DNA of 23,892 nucleotides from Chitinophagaceae bacterium UBA2793 (lineage in GTDB: Bacteria; Bacteroidota; Bacteroidia; Chitinophagales; Chitinophagaceae), in contig DEHT01000055.1 in assembly GCA_002352045.1 (NCBI GenBank), forward strand, positions 29,763 to 53,654, written 5' to 3'. A program made the translations under genes and the position numbers. The notes under the pieces are model-generated. The model saw only the letters and a program-made list of their open reading frames with translations. It ran no database searches and was not told where the DNA came from. Shown here piece after piece: positions 14,458 through 21,718 of this stretch (position 1 is the first letter of the stretch; each line of letters begins with the position of its first letter).

Positions 14458-14943
14458 TTACAGCACATTTTCTATTTTCACAATATAATCTCTCAATTGC
14501 AGCCTTGCCCTATGCAGATATACTTTTACCTGGCTTTCGTTTAGGTTGAGTATCTCACCAATTTCAGCATAGTTATATCCTTCATAATCTTTTAACATCA
14601 CTAAGCTACGTTGCAGCTCACTCAATTTAGCCAGTGCCTCGTTGAGCATTCGCTTGCTATCGTAATCAATTCCTTTTGCTCCCAGTGCATTATCTGCAAA
14701 GTTATCTTTGTGTTCTATTCTTTTTTGCTTCCTTATCAAATCAATCATTTGATTGTAAGCAATGGTGAAAAGGTAGCTTTTTATTTTTTCGGGAATCACC
14801 TGTTCCCTGTTTATCCATAATTTTTCAAATGCACTTTGTACAACATCTTTGGCATCCTCCTCGTGGCGCAGGTTCTTAAGGATAAAACGATAAACGTTAT
14901 CCGAATGAAGATTTACACAGTTGTTGTATTCTCTCTCAGTCAT
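14458..14943 (-). CDS. ECF-type RNA polymerase sigma factor
   Basis: This 161-residue protein has only sigma regions 2 and 4, the hallmark of ECF sigma factors. Region 2 spans about 9-77: YRFILKNLRHEEDAKDVVQSAFEKLW, then KSYLFTIAYNQMIDLIRKQKR. Region 4 spans about 102-155: LSELQRSLVMLKDYEGYNYAEIGEIL, then the recognition helix NESQVKVYLHRARLQLRDYI. It heads an operon with the anti-sigma-like protein (91 bases downstream) and a beta-barrel protein. A GTAAC-N16-CGTTT sequence about 50 bases upstream resembles an ECF promoter and may be its own target. The signal it responds to is unknown, though an envelope role is suggested by the beta-barrel partner. Confidence 0.93.
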   Translation of the reverse strand: MTEREYNNCVNLHSDNVYRFILKNLRHEEDAKDVVQSAFEKLWINREQVIPEKIKSYLFTIAYNQMIDLIRKQKRIEHKDNFADNALGAKGIDYDSKRMLNEALAKLSELQRSLVMLKDYEGYNYAEIGEILNLNESQVKVYLHRARLQLRDYIVKIENVL

Positions 14944-14999
14944 ACAGTAGTGAAAAATAAGGGCTAAAGTAAATAAAACCTATCGGTTTAATATGGGTG

Positions 15000-15025
15000 A
15001 AACGATTGAAGACTGTAAAAGTTAC
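15000..15025 (-). promoter_or_regulatory. candidate ECF-sigma promoter upstream of the sigma gene
   Basis: On the minus strand, TGTAAC (GTAAC at 15025-15021) is followed after 16 bases by CGTTT (15004-15000), in the layout of ECF -35 and -10 elements. CTTTGA lies just before it (15034-15029). The same set recurs upstream of the small gene at 15248. The GTAAC also sits in a short palindrome CTGTAA-AAG-TTACAG (15013-15027). Confidence 0.5.
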
Positions 15026-15041
15026 AGATCAAAGAAAAAAA

Positions 15042-15248
15042 TTATGCTTTCAGTCTAAGCATACCTTCGGTAATATAATTGGGAGTGGGAGTAGTAGGTT
15101 GTTTTTTTATATTACAGCATTTTACCGGTTTATCGGGATTGGTTACCGGTTTTTTTGGGGCAATGTCGGGTTGGTCGGCAGCAATTATTACGCCTGCAGA
15201 TGCAATGATTAAAACATAAAAAAGCAATATTTCTTTTTTAATCCGCAT
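15042..15248 (-). CDS. small exported protein, proline-rich
   Basis: This 68-residue protein begins MRIKKEILLFYVLIIASAGVIIAA, a convincing signal peptide or membrane anchor. A polar Pro/Lys-rich remainder follows (QPDIAPKKPVTNPDKPVK) with a vicinal Cys pair (KCCNIKK) near residues 43-44. I do not recognise the family. It is transcribed toward the sigma gene, 98 bases upstream of it, and has its own copy of the ECF-like promoter motif only about 10-20 bases before the start codon. It may therefore be a target of the adjacent sigma factor. A plus-strand frame overlapping it lacks any such features. Confidence 0.6.
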   Translation of the reverse strand: MRIKKEILLFYVLIIASAGVIIAADQPDIAPKKPVTNPDKPVKCCNIKKQPTTPTPNYITEGMLRLKA

Positions 15249-15264
15249 AAAGCTGTTTTGGATA

Positions 15265-15291
15265 AAACGAAAATTAGTTCAAAAAAGTTAC
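15265..15291 (-). promoter_or_regulatory. second copy of the candidate ECF-sigma promoter, before the small exported protein
   Basis: On the minus strand GTAAC (15291-15287) is followed after 17 bases by CGTTT (15269-15265), with CTTTGA (15302-15297) upstream. Flanking sequence is also shared with the copy at 15000-15034: CTGTAACTTTT is identical in both. The predicted start lies about ten bases before the ATG at 15248. Confidence 0.5.
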
Positions 15292-15399
15292 AGCCTCAAA
15301 GTAAAAATGTTAAAAAAAACTAAACAGCAACGGGAAGCGTAAAAACCCCTTTCACTTTCGTAATTACTGAAACAAGTAATAGCCGGGTATAGAATACCA

Positions 15400-15430
15400 T
15401 TGACAGGCAAAATTTTTTCTGTTAGTTTTG
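15400..15430 (+). promoter_or_regulatory. Bacteroidota-type promoter of kbl
   Basis: TTG (15400-15402, within TTGACA), a 20-base spacer, and TAGTTTTG (15423-15430) match the primary-sigma consensus closely. The predicted start near 15437 gives a 21-base leader before the kbl ATG at 15458. Confidence 0.6.
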
Positions 15431-15457
15431 CCGCTTAAACCTAATAAATAGTATTGT

Positions 15458-16645
15458 ATGAATAACAATTTTGTAAAACGGATAGGGGTTGAACTGGAAG
15501 AAATTAAAGGGGCAGGCCTTTTTAAGAATGAAAGAATTATTAGTAGTGAACAAGGTGCCGAAATAATTGTGAACGGTACAACGGTTCTTAACTTTTGTGC
15601 CAACAACTACCTTGGCCTGTCGAGCCACCCAAAAGTAATTGAAGCGGCAAAAAAATATGTTGATTATCGGGGGTATGGCCTCAGCAGCGTGCGTTTTATT
15701 TGTGGCACTCAGGATATTCATAAAGAATTGGAAAAAAAGATAGCGGATTTTTTGGGAACAGAAGATACCATTTTATATGCTGCAGCTTTTGATGCCAATG
15801 GAGGTGTTTTTGAACCATTATTCAATGAGAAGGACGCAATAATAAGTGATGCTTTGAATCATGCAAGTATAATAGATGGTGTAAGGTTGTGTAAGGCTCA
15901 GCGTTATAGGTACGAACATAATAATATGGACGACCTGGAAGCAAAGCTGAAGGAAAGTACACATCTTCGGTCACGCATTATAGTTACCGATGGTTCATTT
16001 AGTATGGATGGAACCATTGCACAGTTAGATAAAATTTGTGATTTAGCAGATAGATACGATGCCATCGTAATGATAGACGAATGTCATAGCAGCGGCTTTT
16101 TAGGTAAAACCGGTCGGGGTACGCATGAATACCGCAATGTAATGGGCCGAATTGATATTATTACCGGCACACTCGGCAAAGCTTTAGGTGGTGCAAGCGG
16201 TGGTTTTACGTCGGGCAAAAAAGAAATTATTGAAATGCTCCGCCAACGTAGCAGACCATATCTATTTAGCAATACCGTAGCGCCAAGTATTGTAGGTGCA
16301 TCTATTGCTGTACTCGATATGCTGAGCAGCACGACCGAGTTAAGAGATAAGCTTGAATACAACACAAAATATTTTAGAAATAAAATGACGGAAGCAGGCT
16401 TTGATATAAAGCCGGGCGATCATCCCATTGTGCCTATTATGCTCTACGATGCAATATTGGCACAAAACTTTGCAGCAAAACTTTTAGAAGAAGGCATTTA
16501 TGTAATTGGATTCTTTTTTCCGGTAGTGGCAAAAGGCCAGGCACGCATAAGAGTACAACTAAGCGCCGGCCACGAGCAAAGGCATTTAGATAAAGCCATT
16601 GAAGCATTTACAAAAGTGGGCAAAGAATTGGGAGTGTTAAAGTAA
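15458..16645 (+). CDS. kbl: glycine C-acetyltransferase (2-amino-3-ketobutyrate CoA ligase)
   Basis: This 395-residue PLP enzyme of the alpha-oxoamine synthase family cleaves 2-amino-3-ketobutyrate with CoA to glycine and acetyl-CoA, the second step of threonine breakdown. The length matches the roughly 398 of the E. coli enzyme. Visible motifs are NFCANNYLGLSSHP, the glycine-rich YGLSSVRFICGTQDIHKELE, DALNHASIIDG, MIDECHSSGFLG (Asp and His stacking on PLP), and the PLP lysine Lys241 in TLGKALGGASGG. The HSSGFLGKTGRG and RPYLFSNTVAPSI segments favour Kbl over AONS/BioF. Threonine dehydrogenase is not adjacent. A good promoter precedes the gene and a hairpin follows it. Confidence 0.93.
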   Translation: MNNNFVKRIGVELEEIKGAGLFKNERIISSEQGAEIIVNGTTVLNFCANNYLGLSSHPKVIEAAKKYVDYRGYGLSSVRFICGTQDIHKELEKKIADFLGTEDTILYAAAFDANGGVFEPLFNEKDAIISDALNHASIIDGVRLCKAQRYRYEHNNMDDLEAKLKESTHLRSRIIVTDGSFSMDGTIAQLDKICDLADRYDAIVMIDECHSSGFLGKTGRGTHEYRNVMGRIDIITGTLGKALGGASGGFTSGKKEIIEMLRQRSRPYLFSNTVAPSIVGASIAVLDMLSSTTELRDKLEYNTKYFRNKMTEAGFDIKPGDHPIVPIMLYDAILAQNFAAKLLEEGIYVIGFFFPVVAKGQARIRVQLSAGHEQRHLDKAIEAFTKVGKELGVLK

Positions 16646-16659
16646 ATTATTAACTACGA

Positions 16660-16696
16660 AAATGAAGCGGATAAATTTTTGAAATCCGCTTCATTT
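16660..16696. terminator. hairpin terminator downstream of kbl
   Basis: A perfect 13-bp stem (16660-16672 with 16684-16696, core GAAGCGGAT/ATCCGCTTC) around an 11-base loop, starting 15 bases after kbl. The T tracts are short on both strands, so efficiency is uncertain, but its position between converging genes suits a bidirectional terminator. Confidence 0.7.
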
Positions 16697-16745
16697 AGCA
16701 CTGCACTACATTTGCTCACTGCTGCATTTGTAAAAAGGAACGCTC

Positions 16746-17012
16746 TTAATCACTTTCAAGAATGGTTGATATAGCTTCCTGTAAGTTATTTTCCTGGTCA
16801 ATTACCCAGCCCGGCAATTCTTTCTGAGGTATTATTTTCCAGTCGGCATCCGTTTTTTCCATAAAAAACATAATCCTATTTCCCCGGGCATCTATTGTAT
16901 CTACACTACAGCGCCCATCCGGTGAAGGGTTTGATTTTCTAAAATTGAATTCTTTTAAATACCCGTCAACTTTATACAGGCGGGTAAATTGCAGGTTTTT
17001 TACAATGTACAT
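16746..17012 (-). CDS. small hypothetical protein
   Basis: This 88-residue protein (MYIVKNLQFTRLYKVDGYLKE...) has no signal peptide or membrane helix and ends in an acidic helix (LQEAISTILESD). It contains RIMFFMEKTDADWKIIPQ followed by ELPGWV, giving a small alpha/beta look. I do not recognise the family. It has normal base composition and codon use for the window, and it is the only plausible gene between kbl and the fibre-like gene. A perfect 17-base palindrome lies about 33 bases upstream of the start and could be its operator. There is no ribosome-binding sequence on its own strand. Confidence 0.6.
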   Translation of the reverse strand: MYIVKNLQFTRLYKVDGYLKEFNFRKSNPSPDGRCSVDTIDARGNRIMFFMEKTDADWKIIPQKELPGWVIDQENNLQEAISTILESD

Positions 17013-17044
17013 AGGAGGTGAAGCATTTATTACTTAAATAGCAA

Positions 17045-17061
17045 AAACAATACTATTGTTT
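17045..17061. promoter_or_regulatory. perfect palindrome, candidate operator
   Basis: AAACAATA (17045-17052), one central C, then TATTGTTT (17054-17061), an exact inverted repeat. It lies 33 bases upstream of the minus-strand gene starting at 17012 and about 230 bases upstream of the plus-strand gene at 17289. The size and symmetry suit a dimeric helix-turn-helix repressor, but no regulator gene is next to it. Confidence 0.4.
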
Positions 17062-17288
17062 AAAAATGTGGATATTAAATTCTCAGTTCAAAATATTTTT
17101 TTGGTTTAAATATGTTCTTATCTGAATTGCTATTTTTTAATGAAACTATTATTTTCATACATAATAAGTAAACAATTACGATTCTGCCGCTTTACAGTTG
17201 CTTTAAATAAATCAAAGTAGCCATTTAATAATTTTTTTCTTCAACCTGTATTTCTATTTATAACTATGTAGTCTAAAAAAATTGCTAC

Positions 17289-18383
17289 ATGAAAAAGTTA
17301 TATTTAGTTATTATTGCTTGCTTCACTTTAGTAGGTGTAAATGCACAAAATGTAGGTATAGGAACCACTACACCCTTAAGGCCGCTACATATTCATCATG
17401 CTTCTACACCTTATGCTCAGTTTACAAATACTACTACCGGTACCACCAGTAATGATGGGTCTTTTGTGGGTGCATTTGGTAAAAACTTTATTATTTATAA
17501 CGAAGAGTCGGATGGCGGTGTAGAATGGTGGATTGATGGCTCAAAAAAAATGACGCTCGATTCTACCGGAAAATTAGGGATAGGCAAAACCCCGGAAAAT
17601 GAATTAGATGTGAAAGGATCTCTGAGATTAGAATCGCTAACTTCCACAGGAGCGGCTAGTATTAAAATGTACGGCGGTACTTCTTCCTTAAGTTATATCC
17701 AGTTTTATAAAGATATAAGTTCGCCTTCTGCGATGGGATATCTTGGTTTCAGCCCAACAGGTGATTATGCGGTTATTCAAAGAGGCAATGCACTTTCTGT
17801 GGATGGCACTGGAGTGGGTGTTGGAACGGTAAGTCCGCAATCAAAACTACATGTGCCATTCGGAAGTGATGCTGGCCTGGCCAGTAATGGATTTTTAATG
17901 CTTGGTCAATCAACCAGCACAAATATTGTGGCTGATAATAACGAAATACTTGCCCGAAACAATGGTGCCGCTTCCGACCTCTTTTTACAAAATGATGCCG
18001 GCAATGTAATCATGTGTGCATCCGAATTAGGCGGCGTTGGTATTGGTGTAAATTCCGGAGCCAGCATACCCGCCGGATATTTATTGGCAGTAGATGGAAA
18101 AATTATTAGCGAAGAATTAAAAGTGCAATTGAGTGGAAGCTGGCCCGATTATGTGTTTGCAGATAACTATAAATTAAAAAGTTTCGATCACCTGCGCTCC
18201 TTTATTAAGCAAAATAAACATCTACCCAATATCCCATCTGCAGCCGAAGTTGAAAAAAACGGCATTGAAGTGGGAGATATGCAAAAGCGTATGATAGAAA
18301 AAATTGAAGAGCTTACACTTTATATTCTTGAATTGGAAAACAGGCTAAATGAAATGGATAAAAAGCTGAATGAAAAAAAATAG
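17289..18383 (+). CDS. exported fibre-like repeat protein
   Basis: This 364-residue protein has a signal peptide (MKKLYLVIIACFTLVGVNAQ). Beta-rich repeats follow, each opening with a GIGT-type motif: NVGIGTTTPLRPLHI (21-35), KLGIGKTPENELDV (about 95-108), GVGVGTVSPQSKLHV (from 175) and GVGIGVNSGASIPAG (from 249). The C-terminal part (about 285-364) is YVFADNYKLKSF, then FIKQNKHLPNIPSAAEVEKN, GIEVGDMQKR and a coiled coil rich in Glu, Leu and Lys. This architecture recurs in Bacteroidota surface proteins that resemble phage tail fibres, where the C-terminus probably supports trimerisation. It is the first gene of a four-gene cluster of exported proteins. Whether it is surface-anchored or secreted is unknown. 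Confidence 0.75.
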   Translation: MKKLYLVIIACFTLVGVNAQNVGIGTTTPLRPLHIHHASTPYAQFTNTTTGTTSNDGSFVGAFGKNFIIYNEESDGGVEWWIDGSKKMTLDSTGKLGIGKTPENELDVKGSLRLESLTSTGAASIKMYGGTSSLSYIQFYKDISSPSAMGYLGFSPTGDYAVIQRGNALSVDGTGVGVGTVSPQSKLHVPFGSDAGLASNGFLMLGQSTSTNIVADNNEILARNNGAASDLFLQNDAGNVIMCASELGGVGIGVNSGASIPAGYLLAVDGKIISEELKVQLSGSWPDYVFADNYKLKSFDHLRSFIKQNKHLPNIPSAAEVEKNGIEVGDMQKRMIEKIEELTLYILELENRLNEMDKKLNEKK

Positions 18384-18417
18384 CCTTTTACAACATAGTT
18401 TTTTTCCACACCTAAAA

Positions 18418-19608
18418 ATGGAACAAATGAAATTTGGAGCAATAAAAATAGCTTTTATAGTATTTCTAATATTTTTTTCTGTTGTTACTTTTGCACAGGA
18501 GCAACTGCCCATGAATCATCCCGGCTGTACTACAGGCGATAACGACAAAACGAATTATTTACCCGATGCCGATGCTTTTTTAAGGCAGCAACTTGCAGCA
18601 CGCCTCGGAGATACTACTTACAATGATTTTTCTGCACCCTACTATGTAAGAGTATTTATTAGAATTGTAAGAGAAAATAATGGAACACTGCCCGGCTGTA
18701 CTGTAGAACAAGCCATTCAAAATTTTAATGAAATGAATGGCCAGTACAATGCCCATAACATTTGTTTTCAATTGGCCGGTATTGATTTTGTAAACGACAG
18801 TTACTTAAACAACTTTAATAACTCCGGCGATGTGGATGATGTATATCCAGCTTATATACGAGATAATAATTTGGATGTAGATGGAGCCATGACCATTTTT
18901 ATACATTATAGTTATTTATGGAACAGCGGCAGTAGCGGCAATGCTTATGGTATTCCTAATAACTTTTTAAGTGTTGCCCGTTGGGCTGCTACCAGCAATA
19001 CGGTTCATTCAATTTTTGGGCATGAAATGGGGCATTGCCTGGGTTTATATCACACATTTAGAAGAGCAAATGGTGTTCAGGAAACAGTAACCAGAAATGC
19101 CGGCAACAGTTGTTACAACTGCCCAACAGAAGGCGATCTTTGCTGCGATACACCGGCAGATTATACAGATTCTGAGAATAATACAAGTAGCTCAACCTGT
19201 AATTACAGCGGCACTGCAACCAATGCCTGCGATGGGCTTACTTACAACCCATCCACCATCAACATTATGAGTTATCAGCCCTGGGCTTGTATTTCTTTTA
19301 CAGGTACGGCAATAACTACCAACCAACGAACCCGAATGCATGCATCTATCAATAATCCTTTGGGTCCTATTTTTTCAAGAGTTTCCGAAGATAATGTACT
19401 ACAGTTATCCCTTACAAATACATCGGCCACCATAAGAATTCATGCTGCTAAAAATAATTACAGTACATCTGCCGCAGCTACCATTACTCATAGCGGTAAT
19501 GCAAGGGCTTATTATGTAGCTGGAAATGCTGTAACATTTAGTCCCGGGGTTACACTCAGCCCAAATAGTAGTGGAATTATACAGGCAAGCATTTCAAATT
19601 GTAATTAA
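18418..19608 (+). CDS. secreted M43-type (pappalysin/cytophagalysin) zinc metalloprotease
   Basis: The protein is 396 residues from the ATG at 18418, with a signal peptide ending VVTFAQ. The frame is open upstream to 18370 inside the previous gene, but that N-terminus lacks a signal; 18427 is another possible start. The zinc motif is HEMGHCLGLYH (202-212), followed by a Met-turn NIMSY (282-286), which together define the metzincin-like M43 family. Cysteines near SCYNCPTEGDLCCDTP fit the disulfides of that family. The C-terminal 70 residues carry AGNAVTFSPG (368-377) and end near a Cys, as in the '3-coathanger stack' domains of Bacteroidota exported proteins. The gene starts 34 bases after the fibre gene and ends one base before the M23 gene, so the two proteases are probably coordinated. 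Confidence 0.88.
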   Translation: MEQMKFGAIKIAFIVFLIFFSVVTFAQEQLPMNHPGCTTGDNDKTNYLPDADAFLRQQLAARLGDTTYNDFSAPYYVRVFIRIVRENNGTLPGCTVEQAIQNFNEMNGQYNAHNICFQLAGIDFVNDSYLNNFNNSGDVDDVYPAYIRDNNLDVDGAMTIFIHYSYLWNSGSSGNAYGIPNNFLSVARWAATSNTVHSIFGHEMGHCLGLYHTFRRANGVQETVTRNAGNSCYNCPTEGDLCCDTPADYTDSENNTSSSTCNYSGTATNACDGLTYNPSTINIMSYQPWACISFTGTAITTNQRTRMHASINNPLGPIFSRVSEDNVLQLSLTNTSATIRIHAAKNNYSTSAAATITHSGNARAYYVAGNAVTFSPGVTLSPNSSGIIQASISNCN

Positions 19609-19609
19609 A

Positions 19610-20491
19610 ATGAAAAATTTGCTTTTAGCTACCTGGGCAATATTAATTGCAATTAGTGCAAATGCACAACCACCCTTTGTACTATCAACCAATGTTTACC
19701 GGGTACCTTATGCAAATGGAACAGATGTGCATGTTTCAAGAGACCATCGCATACATACTCCATCCGGCAGGTACGATATGAGTGGAAGAAACAATGGTTC
19801 CAGTTGTACAAGTAACTACCCAATTGTTGCGGCAGCCGAAGGTATTGTAAGAAGAATAGTTGACAATCACAATGTGTCGCCACCGGATTGTGACCCTAAC
19901 TGTGCCGATTTTAATAATTATGTATGGATAGAACATGCCAATGGTGAATGGAGCAAATACTCCCACATGAAACAAAATAGCACTTCTGTAACAGCAGGCT
20001 TAAATGTAGGCGACCAGGTTTGTGCAGGTACGCTATTGGGTTATGAATGTGAAGTAGGCCAGGCTTCGGGGCCTCACCTTCATTTTGAAGTAAGGGTTCC
20101 TAACAATCCGGCCAATGTACAAATTTCTACAGCTGGCGGGTTTATGAGCGATGCAGCACATGTGATTCCTGTAATCAATTCTATAGGGTTACATTATTTT
20201 AATGCCAACTATGATATTACAGCTTCCGGAAGTACAGCTTGTGCTAATAACAACCTACAACTCAATTTGCCTTTTGCAATCAATAATGATGGAGTAAGAA
20301 TTTACCTGGCATCCTCTACGGTTCAAACCTTAGCCGGCATTTCGATTATTTACAATAATGGCTCCAATGGTATGTTTCAGGCAGGGGGTAGTGTAACCCT
20401 TTCGCCCGGTTTTCAGGCAATGCCCGGCAGTAATTTTCATGCTCGTATTGGAAGTTGTGCTACTACCGGTATGGCGGGGAGTTGTCAATAA
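19610..20491 (+). CDS. secreted M23-family peptidase with coathanger-like C-terminus
   Basis: The protein is 293 residues from the ATG at 19610, one base after the preceding stop; the signal peptide is MKNLLLATWAILIAISANAQ. M23 features are HTPSGRYDMSG (His49 and Asp56 as the likely first two zinc ligands, seven apart), KYSHM (His119) and SGPHLHFEV (His156 and His158). Six or so cysteines suggest disulfides outside the cell. M23 enzymes usually cut peptidoglycan cross-bridges or glycine-rich proteins. The C-terminal part (about 205-293) has AGGSVTLSPG (258-267), matching the AGNAVTFSPG of the M43 protease, and ends in GSC. An upstream in-frame extension into the previous gene is rejected because it lacks a signal. 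Confidence 0.86.
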   Translation: MKNLLLATWAILIAISANAQPPFVLSTNVYRVPYANGTDVHVSRDHRIHTPSGRYDMSGRNNGSSCTSNYPIVAAAEGIVRRIVDNHNVSPPDCDPNCADFNNYVWIEHANGEWSKYSHMKQNSTSVTAGLNVGDQVCAGTLLGYECEVGQASGPHLHFEVRVPNNPANVQISTAGGFMSDAAHVIPVINSIGLHYFNANYDITASGSTACANNNLQLNLPFAINNDGVRIYLASSTVQTLAGISIIYNNGSNGMFQAGGSVTLSPGFQAMPGSNFHARIGSCATTGMAGSCQ

Positions 20492-20508
20492 AATTTAAAA
20501 TTCGCAAC

Positions 20509-20976
20509 ATGTGGCATATCAAAATTTACATTCGTATTTGTTATTGGCTTTTGGGTTGTTTTTTGTTTAGCTGCAATCAACCAACAACATCTACTGAGAA
20601 AAATGATAACGACACTACACTAAGTGTAAAAACTGCTGATACTGCAAACTTGCCCACATACGACCCAGCTTTGGAACCTCTTACAGTGGGCGCTCAATTT
20701 TCAAAACTTCTGCATGATACCCTGGGTATTAAAATGTATGAGTTCACCTTAAAGCCCGGAGATTCTGCAGCCTTGCATGCTCATCCCGACCATACCGTTT
20801 ATGTGTTACAAGGAGGTAAGGCACTACTTTCTTTTAATGGGTCGGCTCCACAGAAAATGGAACTAAAAGCAGGCATGGGATTTATTAGCCCTGCATTAAA
20901 TGATTACGGTAAAAATATTGGCAATACTACTATCAAATTAATCGTAACCGACATTTACCGGCCAAGGGTAAAATAG
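20509..20976 (+). CDS. cupin-domain lipoprotein
   Basis: The protein is 155 residues from the ATG at 20509; the frame is open upstream to 20455 but that would bury the signal. A lipobox LFSC puts the lipidated Cys at 22, followed by a Ser/Thr/Asp-rich linker (about 23-55). The rest is a single cupin barrel with PGDSAALHAHPDHTVYVLQGG: His90, His92 and His95 are candidate metal ligands, and a second motif PALNDYGKNIGN lacks the usual second His. Cupins of this kind bind small ligands or act as dioxygenases or isomerases. It lies 17 bases after the M23 gene and may belong to the same transcript, possibly as an accessory factor. Confidence 0.8.
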   Translation: MWHIKIYIRICYWLLGCFLFSCNQPTTSTEKNDNDTTLSVKTADTANLPTYDPALEPLTVGAQFSKLLHDTLGIKMYEFTLKPGDSAALHAHPDHTVYVLQGGKALLSFNGSAPQKMELKAGMGFISPALNDYGKNIGNTTIKLIVTDIYRPRVK

Positions 20977-21040
20977 AGATTAAAGAGGCTATCTATTCAC
21001 CTTGTGAAAGCTGCTTAATTTAATATTTGTGTAGCTTACA

Positions 21041-21265
21041 TTAAAGTATTTCAGCCCTGCATCCCAACCCTTCAAGAAAAGTGCAAACCCACGCTACATC
21101 TATTTCAAAATGTGATGCAATCCGTAAAATATTATCACAATCCTCCAAATCGGTATTAATTTTCCATGCAGGCTGTTGTTGCAATAATCTGCTTATCACA
21201 AACTCTGCCTGTGCAGTATTTTGCAAATCCGTTTTTAATACTTCGATATATAAAATGTTTGTCAA
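21041..21265 (-). CDS. small alpha/beta protein paired with DoxX
   Basis: This 74-residue protein starts MTNILYIEVLKTDLQNTAQAE and contains FEIDVAWVCTFLEGLGCRAEIL. Its size and beta-alpha-beta pattern resemble heavy-metal-associated (HMA) folds, but there is no CxxC metal site; the only cysteines are in LEDCDN, WVCTF and LGCRA. It has no signal peptide. Its start overlaps the stop of the DoxX gene by four bases (ATGA at 21262-21265), so the two are translated together. The function is unknown. Confidence 0.7.
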   Translation of the reverse strand: MTNILYIEVLKTDLQNTAQAEFVISRLLQQQPAWKINTDLEDCDNILRIASHFEIDVAWVCTFLEGLGCRAEIL

Positions 21266-21651
21266 TATTTTTTTATTGTAAGGCCTGGAAACAAAAGCGT
21301 AAGCAAAGAAAATATAAGCAAGAAGTTAAACTCTACTCCATTATTTCCGCCTCCAACTACATACCAGCCATCTTTTAGGTGAACCATAAATATGCCAATT
21401 AATAAAATGAAGATGGTTATTACTGCCACCGGCTTAATATATTTGTTCAACAATAAACAAATGGCTCCTGCCACATGCGAAGCTTTAATGGCCCATGCCA
21501 AAGGAAGGCCAAAGCTTCCAAATCCCTGTTCACGCAAATAAATATTGCCAAAGGCATTTACATCGCCACTAACAATGGATGGCACTCCATGCATAATTAA
21601 TATTACAGCTATTGCAAAGCGGAGTAAAAAAAGGTTGTTTAATATTTTCAT
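21262..21651 (-). CDS. DoxX-family membrane protein
   Basis: This 129-residue protein has four membrane helices: near 7-25 (LLRFAIAVILIMHGVPSIV), 50-66 (LAWAIKASHVAGAICLL), 72-90 (PVAVITIFILLIGIFMVHL) and 105-124 (GVEFNFLLIFSLLTLLFPGL). The pattern, with HGVPSI in helix 1, matches DoxX-like proteins of the inner membrane, which are linked to quinol or redox functions in some bacteria. The gene is the first of a two-gene unit with the small protein downstream. No promoter with a clear -7 element was found upstream. Confidence 0.82.
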   Translation of the reverse strand: MKILNNLFLLRFAIAVILIMHGVPSIVSGDVNAFGNIYLREQGFGSFGLPLAWAIKASHVAGAICLLLNKYIKPVAVITIFILLIGIFMVHLKDGWYVVGGGNNGVEFNFLLIFSLLTLLFPGLTIKKY

Positions 21652-21718
21652 ACTTTATGTAATTGGTATTCCATATAGATTGAATAAAAGTATAAATGCT
21701 GCTTAGTACATTTGCAAG

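Noticed and set aside
14997..15212. Plus-strand frame of 71 codons opposite the small exported protein
   Set aside because: It has no signal peptide, motif or promoter, whereas the opposite strand has a clear signal peptide and a candidate promoter.
17005..17020. Strong Shine-Dalgarno-like AGGAGGTG on the plus strand near the start of the minus-strand gene
   Set aside because: No plus-strand start codon follows at a useful distance, and on the minus strand the sequence is the complement of a ribosome-binding site, so it is probably chance.
21707..21714. TACATTTG as promoter of the secreted protein at 21719
   Set aside because: It would put the start of transcription inside the ATG, and the nearest TTG is 24 bases away. 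A leaderless transcript is possible but unsupported.
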